DNA from: Defluviimonas salinarum
GTDB taxonomy: Bacteria > Pseudomonadota > Alphaproteobacteria > Rhodobacterales > Rhodobacteraceae
DNA length: 64,000 nucleotides
Direction: 5' to 3'
Assembly: GCF_026013545.1 (NCBI RefSeq)
Contig: NZ_JAPDOG010000001.1
Coordinates: 223,815-287,814, forward strand
Within the stretch, counting starts at the first letter, position 1, and every line of letters begins with the position of its first letter. Shown piece by piece: positions 17,081 through 24,084 of this stretch. Under the pieces are notes generated by a model. That model made no database searches, was not told the DNA's origin, and saw only the letters and a program-made list of their open reading frames with translations. A program made the position numbers and the translations under genes.

Positions 17081-19165
17081 TCAGGCAAGCATCGTCTGCA
17101 TGACATCGGCCGAACCGGCGTCGTTGCCGTGGCCGTTGCCGTGGCCATTGGACGGGTGCCCGTCGTCATTGCCGTACTGGTCCTCGATCATACCTTCGGC
17201 GAGGAACGCGACAGCTTCGCTCGCAAGGTCGGACTCGCCCGACATCGGATCCTCGAGCGAGATCAGTTCCGCCTGGTAGAGCAGGGCGTCCGAGTAATGC
17301 TCGCCCCCGACATGAACGGTGGAATCGGTTCCGTATTCCTCGATCGACGCCAGGTTGAGCAGCGCGTTCGATCCGGTCGTCACCGTCACGCCATCGTCAC
17401 CTGCCGAAGCGAGCAATTCGCCGGCGAGCAGTTCGACCTGGTCGGCGTCGCCGAGAACGTTGGTCTGTTCGACGCTCTGCGAGTTGATCAGGTTGCCGTC
17501 GATGTAGAGCACGCTGAGCATCGTGTCGCCGCTGAAGGCCTCGTTCTTCAACAGCCAGCCCGGAACACCGTTGGCCCCCTCGCCGAGCATGGTGATGAAC
17601 TGCTTCTGCATCGCGTCCAGCGGCATGATCGTGTCGCTGCCGAGTTCGTAGATTGCTGCCTCGTTCCACAAAAGATTGCCACCGCTTCCGACGACGCCGC
17701 CGTGATTGTCGAGCGTGACGGCGTCGGTATCGAGAAGCACGTTCATCTGGTTGATCATCGCCAGGTTGATCAGATGGCCGCCGACCACGATCAGGTCGTA
17801 CTGGAAGCCGAGTTCGTAGAGCGACACGCTGTTGGTGATCTCGTTGCCGCCGAAAACAAAATTCGACTCCGAACCCGAGAAGGTCATTGCGGTCACGTCG
17901 TTGTCGACGACGAAGTTGAACTGTTTGATCCAACTCACGTTAATCACATCGCCCTCGATCCGGGTAATCGCCCAGTGCTCGGGGAACTTCGCGTCGACCG
18001 GATCCTTATCTTGCTCGGCGGGCGCGGATTCGCGGATCAGGCTGGCGACGTTCCACGCGGTCGTGAGCGCGCTGTCGCCGGCCTCGTCGGCATCCGCCGA
18101 GAAGGAGACGTGATCGTCGTTCCAGACGTTGATCTGGCTGATCATGTGAAGCGATACGCTGTCGCCGCCGACCAGCATCACCGGCGCGTAGAGCCAGCTC
18201 GCCGACAGCACAACCTCATTGACGAGCAGGTTGCCGCCATGCACCGCCTGATGCGCCGGGCCTTCGTCCTCGGCCGGGCCGGTGACCGGCGTCGTTCCCT
18301 CCGCGCTCGCCGCCAAGTTCTCGTCGAGGCTCTCATCCGCGTTCGCATCCGCGCCCTCTCCGGCGCCCTCCGCCGGCGGCGGAGCGAGATAGGCGGGAAT
18401 GTGGTCCTGCCAACTGGGAAGCTCTGTTACTTCCTCGCCGTTGACATGCAGGCCGTAAGCGTCGTCGCCTTTCAAGAGAGTGATCTGGGCGCCCTCGACC
18501 TCGGGGACCTCGACTTCTTCGATGAACTTGACCAGCGAATGGGCCATGTCGGAGTAGCTCACCTCGCCGTCCGGCAGCACGGCCGGGCTGAAGATCTGCA
18601 AGGCCTTGCCGGCATCGACAAGTTTCTCCAGTGCTGCCTCGAGAACTTCCTTGCTGACGATCGGCCCCTGGAAGGCGTCCGTATTCCACTGGTCACTGTC
18701 GTGAAGGACGTTCGACTGATGGATGACGACCGCAACCGAACTCGGCGCCGGGATCTTGAAGACGACATCGATTGGGCCGCCGCCGCTGCGGTCGCCGCCG
18801 CCGAAGCTGATGCTGACAGTATGGCTTGCTCCCGCCGGCAGGGGGGAGGCGAACCCGGAGACCGGCGGAGAGAGCAAGCCCGGCTCCGCGAACCCGGCAT
18901 CGACGTCGGGCGACGGGACTGCTGACCGCGTATCCGGCGCATCCTCGGACTTCGCCTTGAAGCGGATCTTGCCGTTGAACTCGTCAGGCTCGAAGTCGTC
19001 GATGATCTTGGGATTGATGACGGGGAGGTCTTCGGGGCCGTCGTTCAGTCTCTTCAGGGCCCGGAATTCATCGTACTCGGCCCGAAGCCGGGCCTCTTCA
19101 ACGCTCAAATGAAACAAACCAATAAAGTGAGAAATGATCTCGGTCGCATTGTCGAAATAGCGCAT
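17081..19165 (-). CDS. Probable type I secretion substrate with GG-LIN-Q-NVL-D repeats
   Basis: A 694-residue acidic protein without a Sec signal. A repeated motif resembling hGGxLINxxxIxQxNVLxDxDxV occurs at about residues 144-160, 332-355, 402-427, 459-484 and 553-579, with a partial copy near 617-637. A companion motif like GGNxLxNxAxIxxxG is seen at 310-320, 439-453, 495-509 and 598-612. The C-terminus has a His/Gly/Asn-rich stretch (669-682) before an Ala/Met end. No RTX nonapeptides. Placement directly before prsD-prsE suggests export by that system. Similar repeats are known in alphaproteobacterial proteins called 'type I secretion protein'; the function is unknown. Confidence 0.75.
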   Translation of the reverse strand: MRYFDNATEIISHFIGLFHLSVEEARLRAEYDEFRALKRLNDGPEDLPVINPKIIDDFEPDEFNGKIRFKAKSEDAPDTRSAVPSPDVDAGFAEPGLLSPPVSGFASPLPAGASHTVSISFGGGDRSGGGPIDVVFKIPAPSSVAVVIHQSNVLHDSDQWNTDAFQGPIVSKEVLEAALEKLVDAGKALQIFSPAVLPDGEVSYSDMAHSLVKFIEEVEVPEVEGAQITLLKGDDAYGLHVNGEEVTELPSWQDHIPAYLAPPPAEGAGEGADANADESLDENLAASAEGTTPVTGPAEDEGPAHQAVHGGNLLVNEVVLSASWLYAPVMLVGGDSVSLHMISQINVWNDDHVSFSADADEAGDSALTTAWNVASLIRESAPAEQDKDPVDAKFPEHWAITRIEGDVINVSWIKQFNFVVDNDVTAMTFSGSESNFVFGGNEITNSVSLYELGFQYDLIVVGGHLINLAMINQMNVLLDTDAVTLDNHGGVVGSGGNLLWNEAAIYELGSDTIMPLDAMQKQFITMLGEGANGVPGWLLKNEAFSGDTMLSVLYIDGNLINSQSVEQTNVLGDADQVELLAGELLASAGDDGVTVTTGSNALLNLASIEEYGTDSTVHVGGEHYSDALLYQAELISLEDPMSGESDLASEAVAFLAEGMIEDQYGNDDGHPSNGHGNGHGNDAGSADVMQTMLA

Positions 19166-19224
19166 CGTCCTGGACCTCGTCTAGCGTGGTTTCCGGTCGT
19201 CGCGTTGACCTTATGTCGTGTGGC

Positions 19225-19253
19225 GGGCCTGCGCGGCTAATCCGCGCAGGCCC
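19225..19253 (-). terminator. Perfect 12-bp hairpin between the two repeat-protein genes
   Basis: GGGCCTGCGCGG and CCGCGCAGGCCC pair perfectly around a CTAAT loop, 21 bases after the stop of the Gly-rich gene. On the minus strand no long T-run follows, so it may be a partial terminator or an RNA 3'-end stabiliser that lowers expression of the exporter genes relative to the first gene. The structure is seen directly; its effect is inferred. Confidence 0.7.
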
Positions 19254-19273
19254 TGGTCTGTCGCGCCGGGCGA

Positions 19274-21409
19274 TCAGCTCATGTCGTCGTCGCCGATGAA
19301 CGTCGAAGACAGGTTGCCGCCGACCACAGTCATGTCGATCGAGTTACCCATGATGTTGGCGCCCTGGACGATGTCCATGTTGAACGCCGCGGTGTCGATC
19401 GCCGCATCGGCAGAGGCGGACGAGGTCCCGTTCACATAACCGTCGTCACCGTTGTTGGACCCCCAGACGCCGCCGTTCGCGACGCCGCCATCGCCGTTCG
19501 TGGCCATGCCGCCCATGCCGCCCATGCCGCCATTGGCCATGGAGTCACCGACCGTCGCGGTGCCGCCACCGCCGCCGCCGCCGCCGGAAGCGTTGGTCTC
19601 GCCGTAGGCCGCCGCGAGGCCGCCGGCGAAGCCGCCATGGCCGCCCTCGGCATCCGCTTCGCCCCAGGCTGCGGCCAGACCGTCCGCGAACCCGCCGTCG
19701 CCGCCTTCGCCTTCGCCGTTACCGGCGCCGAGGCCGAGGCCCGCGCCATCGCCCGCGTCGCCGCCGTCGCCTTGGGCAAAGCCGAGGCCGAGGCCGGCAC
19801 CGTCGGAGCTGCCGCCGTCACCGGCTTCGCCATTGCCCGCGCCAAGGCCTATGCCGAGCGCGTTCGCGTCGCCGGTATCGCCGGAGGTGCCGTCACCGCT
19901 GCCAAAGCCGGCACCGAGTGCGTTCGCATCGCCGGTATCGCCGGAGGTGCCGTCACCGCTGCCAAAGCCGGCGCCGAGCCCGTTCGCATCGCCGGAATCG
20001 CCGCCCGTGCCCGAGCCGGCTCCCAGCCCGGCGCCAAGGCCCGCGCCGTCACCGGCGTCGCCGCCTGTGCCGGTGCCCTCGGCTTCGGCGTCTTCGACTT
20101 CGCCTTCGCCGCCGGAGGCTTCGATCTCGCCTTCGCCGTCGCCGGCACCGCCGTCACCACCCGTTCCGGTGCCCTGACCGGCGCCAAGGCCCAGTCCGGC
20201 CGCGTCGCCACCCTCGGTGTTGCCGCCGAAGCCGCCACCGAGACCGGCACCAAGGCCAGCCGCATTGCTGTCGCCGGTATCGCCGCCTTCGCCTTCGCCG
20301 AGGCCGACACCAAGACCAGCCGCGCTGCTGTCACCGGTTTCGCCGCCTTCGCCGCCGCCGAGACCGACACCGAGACCGGCCGCATCGCCGCCGCTCGCGT
20401 CGCCGCCTTCGCCTTCGGCCGTGACCGCGTTCTCGGCATCGCCGGAGCCGCCGTCGCCGCCGAGACCCGCGCCGACGCCAAGGCCGACGCCGAGGCCGGT
20501 ACCGGAGGCGCCGTTCGCCTCTCCGCCCTCGCCTTCGGCTTCGACGTCGTTGGCGGTACTGGCGCTGCCGCCGTCAGCCTGGCCGCCCGCCGCTTCGGCT
20601 GCGGAAGCGGTCGTGCCTTCGCCATCACCGCCATCACCGCCGTCAGACTCGGCTTCACCACCGATCGAGAATGCGTGTCCGCCGCCGCCACCATCGGCCT
20701 GCGCATAGCTGCCGCCGTCTCCGCCTTCCGGCTCGGTGCTGATGCCGTCGCCGGACGTGGCATAACCGCCAAGCGCCATGCCGCCGGCATAGAACGCGCC
20801 GGAATTCGAAACCTCGGCGTTGTCGAGCTGGTCGTTGTCGGTCATGTTGTTCGACTGGACGAACACATTGGCGGAGTCGTTGCCCGCGGCACCAAGCGAA
20901 CCGTTGAGGAAGTTGTCGAGCGTGATGTCGCCGTTGAAGGCGGCCACATCGTCGATGTCCACAGTCCCGCCCTCTTCAGCTTCGGCGGAGATGTCGATCA
21001 CGTCGTCGTCGGTCTGGTTCCAGTCGATGGCGAGATCGACGTCGTTGGTGATATCGGTCGTGACGTCGGTGTCATTGGTCGCGGCGTTGTTGGCGTAGTT
21101 GTCGCTTTTGGCTTTGGCCTCGGCGTCGTTCTGCGCACCGGCATCCGCCGCGGAATCGGCCTGGGCCTGACCGTCGGTCGTAGCCTCGGCTTCGCCTTCG
21201 CCCTCTTCCTCGCCGCCCTCGGCTTCGGCTTCGGTCTCGCCTTCGACCTCACCCTCGGCCGAGGAATCGGCCTGCGCGTCGGCCAAGGCCTCGTTCTCCG
21301 ACTCGGTGCGGGAATCGAGGTAGGAGTCGTTCTCGGCTTCGGAGTCGACGGAGTTGTCGACCTCATTCTCAAGCTCGAAGTTGAAAGGCCACCAGTTTCT
21401 GTTGCTCAT
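19274..21409 (-). CDS. Glycine-rich acidic repeat protein, probable exported surface or matrix protein
   Basis: A 711-residue low-complexity protein. Residues 1-130 are extremely acidic (Glu/Asp/Ala); 130-300 hold a few ordered-looking stretches then Gly/Ser/Ala; about 300-570 carry roughly ten ~20-residue units of the type AGLGxGLGxGxGxxGDxGDA; the end is ordered again (VVGGNLSSTFIGDDD), resembling the GG motif of the neighbouring 694-residue protein. No Sec signal and no RTX motif. First gene of the run with prsD/prsE, so type I export is likely. The ATG at 21409 is preferred (GGAGAATTGTC before it); a start 13 codons upstream lacks support. Confidence 0.7.
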   Translation of the reverse strand: MSNRNWWPFNFELENEVDNSVDSEAENDSYLDSRTESENEALADAQADSSAEGEVEGETEAEAEGGEEEGEGEAEATTDGQAQADSAADAGAQNDAEAKAKSDNYANNAATNDTDVTTDITNDVDLAIDWNQTDDDVIDISAEAEEGGTVDIDDVAAFNGDITLDNFLNGSLGAAGNDSANVFVQSNNMTDNDQLDNAEVSNSGAFYAGGMALGGYATSGDGISTEPEGGDGGSYAQADGGGGGHAFSIGGEAESDGGDGGDGEGTTASAAEAAGGQADGGSASTANDVEAEGEGGEANGASGTGLGVGLGVGAGLGGDGGSGDAENAVTAEGEGGDASGGDAAGLGVGLGGGEGGETGDSSAAGLGVGLGEGEGGDTGDSNAAGLGAGLGGGFGGNTEGGDAAGLGLGAGQGTGTGGDGGAGDGEGEIEASGGEGEVEDAEAEGTGTGGDAGDGAGLGAGLGAGSGTGGDSGDANGLGAGFGSGDGTSGDTGDANALGAGFGSGDGTSGDTGDANALGIGLGAGNGEAGDGGSSDGAGLGLGFAQGDGGDAGDGAGLGLGAGNGEGEGGDGGFADGLAAAWGEADAEGGHGGFAGGLAAAYGETNASGGGGGGGGTATVGDSMANGGMGGMGGMATNGDGGVANGGVWGSNNGDDGYVNGTSSASADAAIDTAAFNMDIVQGANIMGNSIDMTVVGGNLSSTFIGDDDMS
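19700..20510. repeat. Imperfect ~60-bp coding repeats of the Gly-rich gene
   Basis: This DNA encodes the ~20-residue units. Two adjacent 60-base copies at 19861-19920 and 19921-19980 differ at only about four positions and encode identical residues for most of the unit; the following 60 bases (19981-20040) remain in register but are more diverged. This is a sign of recent tandem duplication within the gene. Other units vary in length (18-40 residues). Confidence 0.8.
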
Positions 21410-22121
21410 GACAATTCTCCGGTTGGTGGCCGGATCACCGCCGTTCATCTCTCAAGCGGTATGGTCCGGCACGGTTTCCTTATTGGATTTCGCTGACAGG
21501 GAAACGCCTGGACCGGTGGTCTCGTGCTCTCCTTTCCATCAATGACCGGCTCAAATGTGTTCCTGCGAAACATCGCCCCCGGGAAAACGTTCGACGTCCC
21601 GGAGCCGGCACACATCGGCAGAAATTGCCAAGTGATGCCTGAAAATGGTCACGCGAAAACCACTTTTGGGGTAGCTGGCAAATCGGACTAGCGGTGCCGC
21701 GGGAGACGGAATGGCCGTGTTTCTAACGACTTGCGTAGCCGGACGCTACGTCGCTCAATCAACCTGAGGTATCGAATCACCGCGGGGTCTAATGCTTGTG
21801 GCGCCGATCGGGCAGGGTTCAGACGCGGCGAAGCGGTACCGAGCTACCCGGTCGAAGCGGAAAAATCGCTACGGCAATCAGGTTCGGTCTGTAATACATT
21901 GAAATAGACGGAGATACCCAACAGGGCCGGGATAAATCCTTGGAGCTAGTCACATATTCCAATGGTTAAGGTTTAATTCTGGCCCCCAAGCGCGTATAGT
22001 CGAGGCCGCCGTCACAGATTTACTGTGTGCGTTTTGTCTACGGATGCCGTTCACGGCGTCGAGGGCATTGGTAATGTTGGGTTATTTGCCCTGCCGGGTG
22101 TCTTTACGTAGGGGGACGAAT
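21410..22121. other. 712-base non-coding region between divergent genes
   Basis: No convincing gene is seen on either strand. It must hold the promoter of the minus-strand secretion run and of the plus-strand LuxR-type gene. It is clearly more A/T-rich than the neighbours in places (for example 21860-21990). A short inverted repeat lies at 21734-21750. No clear -35/-10 pair could be assigned with confidence. Confidence 0.6.
21734..21750. promoter_or_regulatory. Inverted repeat, possible regulator site
   Basis: CGTAGC and GCTACG are perfect complementary arms around CGGAC. It lies near the middle of the divergent region between the secretion run and the LuxR-type gene, where a binding site would be expected. 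Function is inferred from position only; a short palindrome like this can also occur by chance. Confidence 0.35.
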
Positions 22122-22859
22122 ATGTTGATTGATCGATTTGATGCAGTCGTTTCCGGAAACGTGGAACGGGATATTCCAGCGCGGGGCAGTGAAGCGGTGG
22201 CCGAACTGGCCATCATAGGTTCCAGACACAGCTTTTCGGAATGTCTGGTTCGCGCAACGTCGATGGAAGTAGGCGACAGCGGGCTCGAGCGTCTGGAGAC
22301 GCTGGCCGATTTCGATGCGCTGCCTCCGGTTCGCAAGGCGGCGGTGCGTCTGGTTGTCGTTGACGAAGCCACGATATCCCAAGACGACGGGGCAACCTTC
22401 GGGGAGCGCGGCGGCTTCGGCTCGGCCGTTGTCGTCCTGGCGTATCGTTCCGAGGAGGCCGCACGGCGCATAATCGATCTGGCGTCCGGTTTCGACTGGA
22501 TCGAGAGCTATCTGCCGATCGACATCCGGTTCGATCTCTGGATATCCGTGCTCCGGCTTCTCCTGAGCGGCGGTCGCTACGTCCCCGCCGAATTGCTGCG
22601 CGCCGAGGAACCGGCGGAGGCCGTCGCCAATGACCGGATCGGCACGGCGGCCCGGTCCGGCGCCGCGTCCGACGCTGGCCTGACCCCGCGCGAAAGACAG
22701 GTGCTCACACTCCTTGCCAAAGGACTTCCCAACAAGCTGATCGCGTCCAAGCTCGATCTGTCGCAGCACACGATCAAGCTGCATATCCACCATGTGATTA
22801 CCAAATTGGGGGTTCAAAACCGGACGGAGGCGGTCGCCAGGTACTTCGGTCAGCGGTGA
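22122..22859 (+). CDS. LuxR-type transcriptional regulator with a receiver-like N-domain
   Basis: A 245-residue protein. The C-terminal ~65 residues are a GerE/LuxR helix-turn-helix (LTPRERQVLTLLAKG ... LSQHTIKLHIHHVITKLG). The N-terminal half has alternating strands and helices like a receiver domain, with LVVVDEA as a possible phospho-site strand, but the acidic pocket at its start is not evident, so it may be a pseudo-receiver. ATG 22122 follows GGGGGA at five bases. It is divergent from the secretion run across 712 bases, making it the obvious candidate regulator; no histidine kinase gene is near. Confidence 0.82.
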   Translation: MLIDRFDAVVSGNVERDIPARGSEAVAELAIIGSRHSFSECLVRATSMEVGDSGLERLETLADFDALPPVRKAAVRLVVVDEATISQDDGATFGERGGFGSAVVVLAYRSEEAARRIIDLASGFDWIESYLPIDIRFDLWISVLRLLLSGGRYVPAELLRAEEPAEAVANDRIGTAARSGAASDAGLTPRERQVLTLLAKGLPNKLIASKLDLSQHTIKLHIHHVITKLGVQNRTEAVARYFGQR

Positions 22860-23380
22860 TGGCGGGACCCCACCAGACGCCGGCATCGACGGCCGACGCG
22901 CCGCAGCTTGACGAGATACTGCTCAGGGTCGGCAAGCTCAATTACACCTGGTCCAACACCGAGAGCTTACTCATCCACCTGATCGCGGGGCTGGCGCGGA
23001 TCGACAAGGATACGGCGCTGATCATCTTCCTCACGCTCAACACGACACGGGCGCGGCTCGATCTCGTTGGGCGGCTGGCCAAGATGGAGCGTACCCCGGA
23101 AGCCGAACGCAAAGACGTGCTCGGCGTCACAGAGCGCTTCTCCCGGATCTCGGCTCTGCGCAACAAGTACAATCACTGCATCTATTCCTTCGATGCGGAT
23201 GGCGGATCGCCGAAGACCATCCTGATGCGGATCTCGGATCGCAAGGACGCGATCCGGTACGGCAAGACCGATCCGATCAACAGCGCCGAACTGGAGACGG
23301 TCGATGCCGCGATCGAGGCGATCGCGGAACTCAACCGCGAGATCTGGCGGCTCGCGCAGCGGCACGGCTATCCGATCTGA
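22859..23380 (+). CDS. HEPN-like all-helical protein of unknown function
   Basis: A 173-residue soluble, mostly helical protein whose ATG overlaps the stop of the LuxR-type gene (TGATG; a GTG at 22856 is also possible). The sequence RNKYNH at residues 101-106 matches the RX4-6H motif of HEPN domains with the typical polar residue after Arg, and the length fits. HEPN proteins include RNases and nucleotide-binding partners in toxin and defence systems, but many have lost activity. No MNT-type antitoxin gene is adjacent. I do not recognise a named family; translational coupling suggests it works with the regulator. Confidence 0.6.
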   Translation: MAGPHQTPASTADAPQLDEILLRVGKLNYTWSNTESLLIHLIAGLARIDKDTALIIFLTLNTTRARLDLVGRLAKMERTPEAERKDVLGVTERFSRISALRNKYNHCIYSFDADGGSPKTILMRISDRKDAIRYGKTDPINSAELETVDAAIEAIAELNREIWRLAQRHGYPI

Positions 23381-23664
23381 CCGGCTTCGGCCGACGGGCG
23401 CTTTCATCGAAATCCCGGAGTTCGGGTCGGCGCCGCGGCGGCGCATCGACCATGCCCAGCGTCTCCAGCGCCGCCCAAAAGGCGTCGGGGCGTGCGGATC
23501 AGCCGTGCCGCGGGCTGCAGGTACGACACCATGGATGCGCCGGGCGGCGGCGCGCGGCGTCCGGGTCGCACCGGAGTGGACAAACCCAAGCGCATGGGAT
23601 TTAGTTCTTTTCAGGCAGCGGCGCCTCGCGCCTCGCTGTCGCGCGAACAGCTGACGGAGGAATG

Positions 23665-24072
23665 ATGAGTACGGATCTTCACGAACTTGCGCCGCACCAC
23701 CTTCCTCCCTTCATCACGGCGCCGGGGAGTTCGGACTTTCTTTACAACGTCATCGTCGTTTCGCTGGTGGTGATCGTGCTTCTTGTCGGCAACTTCTACT
23801 TCAAGCTGCACGCGCTGCCCGAAAAGATGGCCGAACATGCCAACAGCACGCAGCTTCAGCTGATCGGGGTCATGGCGCTCCTGGCGCTGTTCACTCATAA
23901 CCATATCTTCTGGGTCGGTGCCCTGCTCCTGGCGGCTATCCAGTTGCCGAACTTCACCGAACCGCTGAACTCGATCGCGGGCTCCTTGCGCGAACTGTCG
24001 AAGGGTGCGGCCAAGAATGCCCCCAAGGCCCCGGCGGTGGCCGCCGATGCCGCAGCGTCCGAACAGGCCTGA
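23665..24072 (+). CDS. Small inner-membrane protein paired with an HlyD-like gene
   Basis: A 135-residue protein with two membrane segments at about 26-47 and 68-92 and an Ala/Lys-rich cytoplasmic tail. It lies 12 bases before the HlyD-like gene at 24085, so the two are co-expressed. Similar small-membrane-protein/HlyD pairs (YibI/YibH-like in layout) exist, but I do not recognise this family. ATG 23665 is chosen over the ATG at 23662 because GGAGG ends only one base before the latter. The 284 bases upstream show no other gene. Confidence 0.65.
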   Translation: MSTDLHELAPHHLPPFITAPGSSDFLYNVIVVSLVVIVLLVGNFYFKLHALPEKMAEHANSTQLQLIGVMALLALFTHNHIFWVGALLLAAIQLPNFTEPLNSIAGSLRELSKGAAKNAPKAPAVAADAAASEQA

Positions 24073-24084
24073 GGAGAGACCGGA

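Noticed and set aside
19700-20510. A CRISPR array
   Set aside because: The repeats are ~60 bases, contiguous without unique spacers, remain in a reading frame, and code for a protein; no cas genes are near.
17081-21409. RTX toxins or adhesins
   Set aside because: No GGxGxDxxx nonapeptide series is found in either protein; Gly/Asp-rich stretches in the first protein do not follow nine-residue spacing.
19637-21496. A 619-codon plus-strand reading frame opposite the Gly-rich gene
   Set aside because: It is the mirror of a G+C-rich repetitive gene; its translation is Ala/Gly/Arg repeats with no domain, no ribosome site, and the minus frame has a proper start, ribosome site and operon position.
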